The notes beneath the pieces were generated by a model, which saw nothing but the letters and a program-made list of their open reading frames with translations, searched no databases and was not told where the DNA came from. Shown here piece by piece: positions 47,601 through 60,200 of a stretch of 64,000 bases of DNA. A program made the translations under genes and the position numbers. Location: positions 232,320,961-232,384,960 of the forward strand of contig CP136066.1 of the NCBI GenBank assembly GCA_032622095.1, written 5' to 3'. The DNA is from Siphonodentalium dalli (lineage: Eukaryota; Mollusca; Scaphopoda; Gadilida; Siphonodentaliidae). Positions within the stretch are counted from its first letter, which is position 1. Each line of letters begins with the position of its first letter.

Positions 47601-50600
47601 CTTTCTGACTTGTGTCATTTCAAACACAATTCTACTTAAAAGCAGACATATATTCATTTTTAAACTGGATTTAGGAAGGAAATATCAATGTCATATGAGA
47701 TGAGTTTCCATTTAATGATAAACAGTTCACCCATCACCAGCATGTTTAATACTAGTATAAGAACGAATAACGTAGGTTTTATTTTTGCAGGTCCAGCTGT
47801 TAGCAGCCCAGAAAATGATCGAAACACCATCAGCTCTAGTGATTCTGATTTGAGTGTTGCAGGAGGATCAGCTACTATCTTTCAGCAGCATCCTCAGATA
47901 TCATCAATTAAAGCACCTGAAGCACCACCGTGAGTCCATTTTTTAATTGTTAAACACCATTTCATAAAAAGCAAGGCTTTGATGGCTTTGTTCATTTCAA
48001 TGCCATGAACCTTTATAACTCAGTTTGTATTCAAAAGTGTTCTATTTGATGTCAACATGCAACAAACTGGGTTCAATTGCCGAGCCGAATATTGGGTCTT
48101 CCTATGAAGCAGTGTAAATCAAACTGAGACTGAATGCCAGTGGCAAGTAACTGGATACTGATTTTGGAACTGAACGCGATATTTTAACTTGAATATCTTT
48201 GTGCTGTTTTGTATATTTTGCGATTTACAGACTTAAAATCACGCTGAATCTGGTAAGAAAATAGCAATTGTTAATTTACCAGCGATTACCAGCATTCTGT
48301 TGCCTTTCAGAGCTGTGATTTAAACTGATTTTGTGGTTTTCCCTCGCCAATAAATATGGCTTTTAAAATGACATACTCTTCTCCATAAAGACTTTCAGAT
48401 GATTTATTTTTATCGCTCATCACTACTTGCACAGAGTTGAGTTCTAACCAGATAAGACTTTTATTGAATAGAAAGCAATTACAGCTTTTTGTGAAATATC
48501 AGTCGCTTAAAAAGAGATGCACCAAAAGCATATGCAAGGTACGTCTGAACCATCACCAGAGATTCAATTTCTGGACACAAGAGAGCTCCACAATTCCATT
48601 GGTCAATTGCCAAAACTCGAGTTTCCATTGGTAGCTATATCGTACTTCTGGGGAACCAGTACCATGTGCAGGAAATGACAAATAGGAGGTTCGGAGAATT
48701 ACCTTGTGAATGCTATCACTATGTTTCTTTTCAAAGAGACTGGCGAAATATATAGAGGATATGAAATGAGTGTTTCTCTCATATGATATTTATGAAACTC
48801 GTCACGAATTTTCAGTTTTCTCTCGCAAGAGGCTCGAGAAAACTGAAAATTCGTGACGAGTTTCATAAATATCATATGAGAGAAACACGAATTACATGTA
48901 CATATTATATTTATCATATGACACCTATAAATTGATTATGATGTCCAAAACGCCACAAATCACTAAATAGCTATATGACATCGGCAGCAAAAGGTTAATG
49001 TGACGTCACTTCATTGCACCGGAAGCCCAATTACACCTGGTGAACTAGCAGAAATAATATGCACGCGAAGATATAGTGCGCTATTCTGTTCTCAGTTTGT
49101 GACATTATATCGTATGTTTATTAGATAAATACGAATTACATATTCTATTTATCGTATAAACAATGTCCAAAACTATATATTTCAAGATTATAATTGCGAG
49201 AAGTTTGGCATCGCGTTGATTGACGCGCACGAATTTGACCTGCATTTAGTCAGAGATGCGGCTCGGCCCCCGGCTGCTATTCAGCCAATCAGAACACACT
49301 TTTTGTCAACAAACCAATCAAATTATCGGAAGGTGATATGAATTAGAAATTGATATGAAATTGATTTATGACATAGTTTCCAACGTAAATAATGATTGAG
49401 TCATATGATAAATATATTTTCTACTTTTAACAATATGTTTGGCATTTTTAACATAAATTATATTCAACAATTCTCAATTCAGCAATGAGCATTATAGTAT
49501 GTTTCCATTATATAATAAGTGATCAATAGATTTATCTTGTAATATATTTTCTTTTCATTTACAGACAGGAAGCACAAAGAATTGGTTGCAAGAGTTCTGC
49601 TGCTCTTCCATTGTCGGAACTTGACAAACCCTCAGAACAGATGAATTCAACTACAGAAAGCTATGGTATCTAATTTAAAAAAAAGTTTCAACAATACACA
49701 TCACATGATATTAACAGTAGACTAGCACAGCTGAGTATATCACTCTACAGATGGTCATTATAAATGTTAATGGTTTAATAGAGATGCCAGCCTTCAACAT
49801 GAACAATGTCTGTGATTTGTTGACAGCTCTGCTATATAATTGATATTAATGGGTCAGCATTGAAGTGTCTTATCTTGATGGCTGTTGTTGGTAAAATTTG
49901 ATACCTATATATTACCATTGTAAACTTAAATTAGGCTCTCTTAACCCAAGTATTCCATGTCCAGGTCACCTTTTCACATTTAACCCAAGGCTGTGGTGAT
50001 GCAGCATTACAGATCCTGTACCAGTGCATTCTTTTATCTTAATGCGAGTGACCCATAAATTCCAATAATTTGTGTTATGTACATATGTCTATAATAGTAC
50101 ATAACAGTATACTCTGTAATTCAATATCAAAACACTCATTTATGATCCCGATCATAGTAACTAACTATCGCCAAGGGATGGGTTAACATCTGCCGATCGT
50201 GACCAGCCTCTCATTTAAATGAAGACTTTTGTGATTTGGCTTACCACATTACTGGCTTGATATTTATGAACCAGTTGGCTTTGAAAGTTGAAACTTTTGA
50301 ATTCCACTATTCAAAGAACCACTGAATTCTTTCACATTCAGTTATTTGATCGAAGGTAGTTGGAAGGAACCATGATAGAAATATATGTCTATATATAAAT
50401 TTGTGCAAAATAAGGATGTTTTTTTGTCTTTTGCAGGTTCATTATATGGGAGGATCTTTGTGCAGCATGAAAATATAAATGAAATATCTTGTTATCCCCT
50501 CATATCAACTTTGTGCTTGATTGGAAAGTAAGCATTATATTGAAACTTCTGAAACTTTATTCACTTTTTTCTTTTAAGCAAGCAACGTTTCATCTTGTAC

Positions 50601-50755
50601 TTTATTTCTGATGTGTTCCAAGCAGGACCATCAATACATTTTCTTGGCCCCAGTATCAAGAGTTGAATGAGACCTGGGATACATTCACATTGATAATCTC
50701 ACAAGATGCAGAACGCAGATGGGAAAGCATCCTTTTGCCAATTTTGGGAATATGA
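41546..50755 (+). CDS. SET-domain lysine methyltransferase, KMT5A-like, eight exons, 365 aa
   Basis: Exons 41546-41639, 43341-43485, 44650-44851, 46010-46205, 47791-47929, 49565-49665, 50437-50527 and 50626-50755 all use GT-AG sites and sum to 1098 nt, one open frame. Residues 1-31 are basic (KRRKIDKRR, nuclear-signal-like). Residues 32-143 form a SET domain: YGLFTEDQIEMGQLF, TYQFYFQHFG, CIDAID and EIRYDYG, the last holding the expected catalytic Tyr. The usual NHS motif is replaced by RYANDEWRKPNA, as in divergent KMT5A-like proteins of invertebrates. The rest (about 144-365) is acidic or Ser-rich with no recognised domain and ends ESILLPILGI. KMT5A itself monomethylates histone H4 Lys20; whether this divergent copy does so is unknown. 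Introns hold MITEs and a minisatellite. Confidence 0.8.
42881..43292. mobile_element. Foldback MITE, second copy, in SET intron 1
   Basis: Same family as 28352-29814 but without the nested insertion. The inverted arms include TTGACAGG(A/G)AACCGTATAA and GTGAAGTTCCCAGCTCGATA. The right outer arm is shortened, stopping near CAACACAAGGA. Confidence 0.7.
43341..43485 (+). CDS. SET gene exon 2, N-terminal SET domain
   Basis: The acceptor AAATTACAG and donor CTATG|GTGAGA give phase 1 in and phase 2 out. It encodes GYGLFTEDQIEMGQLF through TYQFYFQHFGQNL; the split codon completes the Cys of CIDA. Confidence 0.8.
43669..43858. mobile_element. Small hairpin MITE in SET intron 2
   Basis: Inverted arms share AATAACTTGAT, GGTTTATTAACGGCCCT, CAGAAATG and ATTAAAGGCCC, folding at GAGACGAAGTCGG. 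About 190 bp. Confidence 0.65.
44650..44851 (+). CDS. SET gene exon 3, core of SET domain
   Basis: The acceptor TTTTTACAG and donor CAA|GTAAGT leave phase 0. It encodes IDAIDEAKSNIARYANDE, VDGEPVLYLKALRPI and VEIRYDYGYDSIW, the cofactor and catalytic half of the domain. Confidence 0.85.
46010..46205 (+). CDS. SET gene exon 4
   Basis: It starts ATDVEKRTDNIIIDSVLEE in phase 0 and ends in phase 1 at GAAT|GTGAGT. The exon is acidic with no domain. The alternative acceptor 7 bp downstream would hit a stop, so 46010 is chosen. Confidence 0.7.
46878..47241. repeat. 80-bp minisatellite in SET intron 4, about 4.6 copies
   Basis: The unit has ACCACCCATCCCGCCACCCA, TTATG(C/T)GCCGCAGG(C/T)GCCC and TAGAGTATATATGTAATACC. 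The units are nearly identical. The 99-codon minus-strand frame across it is an artefact of the repeat. Confidence 0.9.
47791..47929 (+). CDS. SET gene exon 5
   Basis: The acceptor ATTTTTGCAG and donor CCACC|GTGAGT give phase 1 in and phase 2 out. It encodes PAVSSPENDRNTISSSDSD and QQHPQISSIKAPEAP, Ser-rich and probably disordered. Confidence 0.7.
48770..48888. repeat. Perfect 53-bp inverted repeat (hairpin) in SET intron 5
   Basis: The arms 48770-48822 and 48836-48888 are exact reverse complements separated by 13 nt (TCGCAAGAGGCTC). As RNA the intron would form a long, perfectly paired stem. Confidence 0.85.
49565..49665 (+). CDS. SET gene exon 6
   Basis: The acceptor TTTACAG, phase 2 in, and donor CTATG|GTATCT, phase 1 out. 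It encodes QEAQRIGCKSSAALPLSEL and EQMNSTTESY. The donor is the weakest in the gene. Confidence 0.6.
50437..50527 (+). CDS. SET gene exon 7
   Basis: The acceptor TCTTTTGCAG and donor GGAAA|GTAAGC. It encodes SLYGRIFVQHENINEISC and PLISTLCLIG. Confidence 0.65.
50626..50755 (+). CDS. SET gene exon 8, C-terminus and stop
   Basis: The acceptor TTCCAAGCAG joins in phase 2. It encodes TINTFSWPQYQELNETW and SQDAERRWESILLPILGI before TGA at 50753-50755. Between the stop and 51225 only weak polyadenylation-like hexamers occur (TATAAA near 51113, GATAAA near 51153). Confidence 0.65.
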
Positions 50756-51225
50756 TGAACTTTCCCCCAGGGAAATATGTGAAACTATTGGTCTGAGACG
50801 TGCAGTGTGGGGCATTTATTGATGACTAATATGTCAGTATTTCTGAAAAGAAAATTTAGCATGGATCATGGTATTAATTGTGAAGAACAGCAAGCTAACA
50901 AACTTTAGATTGAGTTTGAGTTTAGAATAGCCATGCATAACTAAAAAATACTGGAAATCATTGTTTTCATACAACGCATAGTTGCTTTACATTTCTTTTA
51001 TTACCAGTATATTTCCTACAAAGTTGTGATGGGGTACCTTGAATCACTTTGCCTGTCTACACTCATATTTGGTATCTTAGGTGGTATTCCATCAATCCAG
51101 CGATAGCCTATGTATAAATTGTAAGGACTGTGGTTACCACACTGTCCGCACTTGATAAAAGGCATTAATTTTCCCTCAGAATGGCTGAATGCCAGTGCTA
51201 GTTAAAACAATATCTAGATATGAAT

Positions 51226-54200
51226 TGATCAGTGTTTTTCCAACTCACATCATGCATGTGAATCAAAATAAACCATAATTGTCAACATAAAATGGAAAAT
51301 AATTGTTAGGAGACACCAACATGCCATGAGATTTGGGTTCAAAATTACAAAAAAATGACCATCGCCGACAATATAACTTCATATGGCCTAACCTGAGGTG
51401 TCTTTTCAAGTGCGATCAGTGTTTTTCCAACTCACATCATGCCTGTGAATCAAAATAAACCATAATTGTCAACATAAAATGGAAAATAATTGTTAGGAGA
51501 CACCAACATGCCATGAGATTTGGGTCGAAAATTACAAAAAATGACCATCGTTGACAATATAACTTCATATGGCCTAACCTGGGCTGTCTTTTCATGTGCG
51601 GTCAGTGTTTTTCAAACTCACATCATGCCTGTGAATCAAAATAAACCATAATTGTCAACATAGAATGGAAAATCATTGTTAGGAGACACCAACATGCCAT
51701 GAGATTTGGGTCGAAAATTACAAAAAAATGACCATGACTGACAATATAACTTCATATGGCCTAACCTGAGGTGTCTTTTCATGTGCGATCAGTGTTTTTC
51801 CAACTCACATCATGCCTGTGAATGAAAATAAACCATAACTGCCAACATAAAATGGAAAATAATTGTTAGGAGACACCAACATGCCATGAGATTTGGGTAG
51901 AAAATTACAAAAAAAATGACCATGACTGACAATATAACTTCATATGGCCTAACCTGAGGTGTCTTTTCATGTGCGATCAGTGTTTTTCCAACTCACATCA
52001 TGCCTGTGAATGAAAATAAACCATAACTGCCAACATAAAATGGAAAATAATTGTTAGGAGACACCAACATGCCATGAGATTTGGGTAGAAAATTACAAAA
52101 AAATGACCATGACTGACAATATAACTTCATATGGCCTAACCTGAGGTGTCTTTTCATGTGCGATCAGTGTTTTTCCAACTCACATCATGCCTGTGAATGA
52201 AAATAAACCATAACTGCCAACATAAAATGGAAAATAATTGTTAGGAGACACCAACATGCCATGAGATTTGGGTCGAAAATTACAAAAAAATGACCATGAC
52301 TGACAATATAACTTCATATGGCCTAACCTGAGGTGTCTTTTCATGTGCGATCAGTGTTTTTCCAACTCACATCATGCATGTGAATCAAAATAAACCATAA
52401 TTTCCAACATAAAATGGAAAATAATTGTTAGGAGACACCAACATGCCATGAGATTTGGGTCGAAAATTACAAAAAATGACCATCGTTGACAATATAACTT
52501 CATATGGCCTAACCTGGGGTGTCTTTTCATGTGCGATCAGTGTTTTTCCAACTCACATCATGCCTGTGAATAAAAATAAACCATAATTGTCAACATAGAA
52601 TGGAAAATAATTGTTAGGAGACACCAACATGCCATGAGATTTGGGTTCAAAATTACAAAAAAATGACCATCGCCGACAATATAACTTCATATGGCCTAAC
52701 CTGAGGTGTCTTTTCAAGTGCGATCAGTGTTTTTCCAACTGACATCATGCCTGTGAATCAAAATAAACCATAATTGTCAACATAAAATGGAAAATAATTG
52801 TTAGGAGACACCAACATGCCATGAGATTTGGGTCGAAAATTACAAAAAATGACCATCGTTGACAATATAACTTCATATGGCCTAACCTGGGGTGTCTTTT
52901 CATGTGCGATCAGTGTTTTTCCAACTCACATCATGCCTGTGAATAAAAATAAACCATAATTGTCAACATAGAATGGAAAATAATTGTTAGGAGACACCAA
53001 CATGCCATGAGATTTGGGTCGAAAATTACAAAAAAATTACCATCGCTGACAATATAACTTCATATGGCCTAACCTTGGGTGTCTTTTCATGTGCGATCAG
53101 TTTTTTTCCAACTCACATCATACCTGTGAATCAAAATAAACCATAATTGCCAACATAAAATGAAAAATAGTTGTTAGGAGACACCAACATGCCATGAGAT
53201 TTGGGTCGAAAATTACAAAAAAATGACCATGACTGACAATATAACTTCATATGGCCTAACCTGAGGTGTCTTTTCATGTGCGATCAGTGTTTTTCCAACT
53301 CACATCATGCCTGTGAATCAAAATAAACCATAATTGCCAACATAAAATGGAAAATAATTGTTAGGAGACACCAACATGCCATGAGATTTGGGTCGAAAAT
53401 TACAAAAAATGACCATCGCTGACAATATAACTTCATATGGCCTAACCTTGGGTGTCTTTTCATGTGCGATCAGTGTTTTCCAACTCACATCATACCTGTG
53501 AATCAAAATAAACCATAATTGCCAACATAAAATGAAAAATAATTGTTAGGAGACACCAACATGCCATGAGATTTGGGTCGAAAATTACAAAAAAATGACC
53601 ATGACTGACAATATAACTTCATATGGCCTAACCTGAGGTGTCTTTTCATGTGCGATCAGTGTTTTTCCAACTCACATCATGCCTGTGAATCAAAATAAAC
53701 CATAATTGCCAACATAAAATGGAAAATAATTGTTAGGAGACACCAACATGCCATGAGATTTGGGTCGAAAATTACAAAAAATGACCAATGTTGACAATAT
53801 AACTTCATATGGCCTAACCTGGGGTGTCTTTTCATGTGCGATCAGTGTTTTTCCAACTCACATAATGCCTGTGAATAAAAATAAACCATAATTGTCAACA
53901 TAGAATGGAAAATAATTGTTAGGAGACACCAACATGCCATGAGATTTGGGTCGAAAATTACAAAAAAATGACCATGACTGACAACATAACTTCATATGGC
54001 CTAACCTGAGGTGTCTTTTCATGTGCGATCAGTGTTTTTCCAACTCACATCATGCCTGAGAATCAAAATAAACCATAATTGTCAACATAAAATGGAAAAT
54101 AATTGCTAGGAGACACCAACATGCCATGAGATTTGGGTCGAAAATTACCAAAAAATGACCATCGCTGACAATATAACTTCATATGGCCTAACATGGGCTG

Positions 54201-57200
54201 TCTTTTCATGTGCGGTCAGTGTTTTTCAAACTCACATAATGCCAGTGAATCAAAATAAACCATAATTGTCAACATAGAATGGAAAATAATAGTTAGGAGA
54301 CACCAACATGCCATGAGATTTGGGTCGAAAATTACAAAAAAATGACCATGACTGACAATATAACTTCATATGGCCTAACCTGAGGTGTCTTTTCATGTGC
54401 GATCAGTGTTTTTCCAACTCACATCATGCCTGTGAATGAAAATAAACCATAACTGCCAACATAAAATGGAAAATAATTGTTAGGAGACACCAACATGCCA
54501 TGAGATTTGGGTCGAAAATTACAAAAAATGACCATCGTTGACAATATAACTTCATATGGCCTAACCTGGGGTGTCTTTTCATGTGCGATCAGTGTTTTTC
54601 CAACTCACATCATGCCTGTGAATGAAAATAAACCATAATTGCCAACTTAAAATGGAAAATGAATGTTAGGAGACACCAACATGCCATGAGATTTGGGTCG
54701 AAAATTACAAAAAAATTACCATCGCTGACAATATAACTTCATATGGCCTAACCTTGGGTGTCTTTTCATGTGCGATCAGTTTTTTTCCAACTCACATCAT
54801 GCCTGTGAATCAAAATAAACCATAATTGTCAACATAAAATGGAAAATAATTGTTAGGAGACACCAACATGCCATGAGATTTGGGTCGAAAATTACAAAAA
54901 ATGACCATCGTTGACAATATAACTTCATATGGCCTAACCTGAGGTGTCTTTTCATGTGCGATCAGTGTTTTTCCAACTCACATCATGCCTGTGAATCAAA
55001 ATAAACCATAATTGCCAACATAAAATGGAAAATAATTGTTAGGAGACACCAACATGCCATGAGATTTGGGTCGAAAATTACAAAAAATGACCATCGCTGA
55101 CAATATAACTTCATATGGCCTAACCTTGGGTGTCTTTTCATGTGCGATCAGTGTTTTTCCAACTCACATCATACCTGTGAATCAAAATAAACCATAATTG
55201 CCAACATAAAATGAAAAATAATTGTTAGGAGACACCAACATGCCATGAGATTTGGGTCGAAAATTACAAAAAAATGACCATGACTGACAATATAACTTCA
55301 TATGGCCTAACCTGAGGTGTCTTTTCATGTGCGATCAGTGTTTTTCCAACTCACATCATGCCTGTGAATAAAAATAAACCATAATTGTCAACATAGAATG
55401 GAAAATAATTGTTAGGAGACACCAACATGCCATGAGATTTGGGTCGAAAATTACAAAAAAATGACCATGACTGACAACATAACTTCATATGGCCTAACCT
55501 GAGGTGTCTTTTCATGTGCGATCAGTGTTTTTCCAACTCACATCATGCCTGTGAATGAAAATAAACCATAACTGCCAACAGAAAATGGAAAATAATTGTT
55601 AGGAGACACCAACATGCCATGAGATTTGGGTCGAAAATTACAAAAAAATGACCATGACTGACAATATAACTTCATATGGCCTAACCTGAGGTGTCTTTTC
55701 ATGTGCGATCAGTGTTTTTCCAACTCACATCATGCCTGTGAATGAAAATAAACCATAACTGCCAACATAAAATGGAAAATAATTGTTAGGAGACACCAAC
55801 ATGCCATGAGATTTGGGTCGAAAATTACAAAAAAATGACCATGACTGACAACATAACTTCATATGGCCTAACCTGAGGTGTCTTTTCATGTGCGATCAGT
55901 GTTTTTCCAACTCACATCATGCCTGAGAATCAAAATAAACCATAATTGTCAACATAAAATGGAAAATAATTGTTAGGAGACACCAACATGCCATGAGATT
56001 TGGGTTCAAAATTACAAAAAAATGACCATCGCCGACAATATAACTTCATATGGCCTAACCTGAGGTGTCTTTTCAAGTGCGATCAGTGTTTTTCCAACTC
56101 ACATCATGCCTGTGAATCAAAATAAACCATAATTGTCAACATAAAATGGAAAATAATTGTTAGGAGACACCAACATGCCATGAGATTTGGGTCGAAAATT
56201 ACAAAAAATGACCATCGTTGACAATATAACTTCATATGGCCTAACCTGGGCTGTCTTTTCATGTGCGGTCAGTGTTTTTCAAACTCACATCATGCCTGTG
56301 AATCAAAATAAACCATAATTGTCAACATAGAATGGAAAATCATTGTTAGGAGACACCAACATGCCATGAGATTTGGGTCGAAAATTACAAAAAAATGACC
56401 ATGACTGACAATATAACTTCATATGGCCTAACCTGAGGTGTCTTTTCATGTGCGATCAGTGTTTTTCCAACTCACATCATGCCTGTGAATGAAAATAAAC
56501 CATAACTGCCAACATAAAATGGAAAATAATTGTTAGGAGACACCAACATGCCATGAGATTTGGGTAGAAAATTACAAAAAAAATGACCATGACTGACAAT
56601 ATAACTTCATATGGCCTAACCTGAGGTGTCTTTTCATGTGCGATCAGTGTTTTTCCAACTCACATCATGCCTGTGAATGAAAATAAACCATAACTGCCAA
56701 CATAAAATGGAAAATAATTGTTAGGAGACACCAACATGCCATGAGATTTGGGTAGAAAATTACAAAAAAATGACCATGACTGACAATATAACTTCATATG
56801 GCCTAACCTGAGGTGTCTTTTCATGTGCGATCAGTGTTTTTCCAACTCACATCATGCCTGTGAATGAAAATAAACCATAACTGCCAACATAAAATGGAAA
56901 ATAATTGTTAGGAGACACCAACATGCCATGAGATTTGGGTCGAAAATTACAAAAAAATGACCATGACTGACAATATAACTTCATATGGCCTAACCTGAGG
57001 TGTCTTTTCATGTGCGATCAGTGTTTTTCCAACTCACATCATGCATGTGAATCAAAATAAACCATAATTTCCAACATAAAATGGAAAATAATTGTTAGGA
57101 GACACCAACATGCCATGAGATTTGGGTTCAAAATTACAAAAAAATGACCATCGCCGACAATATAACTTCATATGGCCTAACCTGAGGTGTCTTTTCAAGT

Positions 57201-60200
57201 GCGATCAGTGTTTTTCCAACTGACATCATGCCTGTGAATCAAAATAAACCATAATTGTCAACATAAAATGGAAAATAATTGTTAGGAGACACCAACATGC
57301 CATGAGATTTGGGTCGAAAATTACAAAAAATGACCATCGTTGACAATATAACTTCATATGGCCTAACCTGGGGTGTCTTTTCATGTGCGATCAGTGTTTT
57401 TCCAACTCACATCATGCCTGTGAATAAAAATAAACCATAATTGTCAACATAGAATGGAAAATAATTGTTAGGAGACACCAACATGCCATGAGATTTGGGT
57501 CGAAAATTACAAAAAAATTACCATCGCTGACAATATAACTTCATATGGCCTAACCTTGGGTGTCTTTTCATGTGCGATCAGTTTTTTTCCAACTCACATC
57601 ATACCTGTGAATCAAAATAAACCATAATTGCCAACATAAAATGAAAAATAATTGTTAGGAGACACCAACATGCCATGAGATTTGGGTCGAAAATTACAAA
57701 AAAATGACCATGACTGACAATATAACTTCATATGGCCTAACCTGAGGTGTCTTCATGTGCGATCAGTGTTTTTCCAACTCACATCATGCCTGTGAATCAA
57801 AATAAACCATAATTGCCAACATAAAATGGAAAATAATTGTTAGGAGACACCAACATGCCATGAGATTTGGGTCGAAAATTACAAAAAATGACCAATGTTG
57901 ACAATATAACTTCATATGGCCTAACCTGGGGTGTCTTTTCATGTGCGATCAGTGTTTTTCCAACTCACATAATGCCTGTGAATAAAAATAAACCATAATT
58001 GTCAACATAGAATGGAAAATAATTGTTAGGAGACACCAACATGCCATGAGATTTGGGTCGAAAATTACAAAAAAATGACCATGACTGACAACATAACTTC
58101 ATATGGCCTAACCTGAGGTGTCTTTTCATGTGCGATCAGTGTTTTTCCAACTCACATCATGCCTGAGAATCAAAATAAACCATAATTGTCAACATAAAAT
58201 GGAAAATAATTGCTAGGAGACACCAACATGCCATGAGATTTGGGTCGAAAATTACCAAAAAATGACCATCGCTGACAATATAACTTCATATGGCCTAACA
58301 TGGGCTGTCTTTTCATGTGCGGTCAGTGTTTTTCAAACTCACATAATGCCAGTGAATCAAAATAAACCATAATTGTCAACATAGAATGGAAAATAATAGT
58401 TAGGAGACACCAACATGCCATGAGATTTGGGTCGAAAATTACAAAAAAATGACCATGACTGACAATATAACTTCATATGGCCTAACCTGAGGTGTCTTTT
58501 CATGTGCGATCAGTGTTTTTCCAACTCACATCATGCCTGTGAATGAAAATAAACCATAACTGCCAACATAAAATGGAAAATAATTGTTAGGAGACACCAA
58601 CATGCCATGAGATTTGGGTCGAAAATTACAAAAAATGACCATCGTTGACAATATAACTTCATATGGCCTAACCTGGGGTGTCTTTTCATGTGCGATCAGT
58701 GTTTTTCCAACTCACATCATGCCTGTGAATGAAAATAAACCATAATTGCCAACTTAAAATGGAAAATGAATGTTAGGAGACACCAACATGCCATGAGATT
58801 TGGGTCGAAAATTACAAAAAAATTACCATCGCTGACAATATAACTTCATATGGCCTAACCTTGGGTGTCTTTTCATGTGCGATCAGTTTTTTTCCAACTC
58901 ACATCATGCCTGTGAATCAAAATAAACCATAATTGTCAACATAAAATGGAAAATAATTGTTAGGAGACACCAACATGCCATGAGATTTGGGTCGAAAATT
59001 ACAAAAAATGACCATCGTTGACAATATAACTTCATATGGCCTAACCTGAGGTGTCTTTTCATGTGCGATCAGTGTTTTTCCAACTCACATCATGCCTGTG
59101 AATCAAAATAAACCATAATTGCCAACATAAAATGGAAAATAATTGTTAGGAGACACCAACATGCCATGAGATTTGGGTCGAAAATTACAAAAAATGACCA
59201 TCGCTGACAATATAACTTCATATGGCCTAACCTTGGGTGTCTTTTCATGTGCGATCAGTGTTTTTCCAACTCACATCATACCTGTGAATCAAAATAAACC
59301 ATAATTGCCAACATAAAATGAAAAATAATTGTTAGGAGACACCAACATGCCATGAGATTTGGGTCGAAAATTACAAAAAAATGACCATGACTGACAATAT
59401 AACTTCATATGGCCTAACCTGAGGTGTCTTTTCATGTGCGATCAGTGTTTTTCCAACTCACATCATGCCTGTGAATGAAAATAAACCATAACTGCCAACA
59501 TAAAATGGAAAATAATTGTTAGGAGACACCAACATGCCATGAGATTTGGGTCGAAAATTACAAAAAAATGACCATGACTGACAATATAACTTCATATGGC
59601 CTAACCTGAGGTGTCTTTTCATGTGCGATCAGTGTTTTTCCAACTCACATCATGCCTGTGAATGAAAATAAACCATAACTGCCAACATAAAATGGAAAAT
59701 AATTGTTAGGAGACACCAACATGCCATGAGATTTGGGTCGAAAATTACAAAAAAATGACCATGACTGACAATATAACTTCATATGGCCTAACCTGAGGTG
59801 TCTTTTCATGTGCGATCAGTGTTTTTCCAACTCACATCATGCATGTGAATCAAAATAAACCATAATTGTCAACATAAAATGGAAAATAATTGTTAGGAGA
59901 CACCAACATGCCATGAGATTTGGGTCGAAAATTACAAAAAAATGACCATGACTGACAACATAACTTCATATGGCCTAACCTGAGGTGTCTTTTCATGTGC
60001 GATCAGTGTTTTTCCAACTCACATCATGCCTGAGAATCAAAATAAACCATAATTGTCAACATAAAATGGAAAATAATTGTTAGGAGACACCAACATGCCA
60101 TGAGATTTGGGTTCAAAATTACAAAAAAATGACCATCGCCGACAATATAACTTCATATGGCCTAACCTGAGGTGTCTTTTCAAGTGCGATCAGTGTTTTT

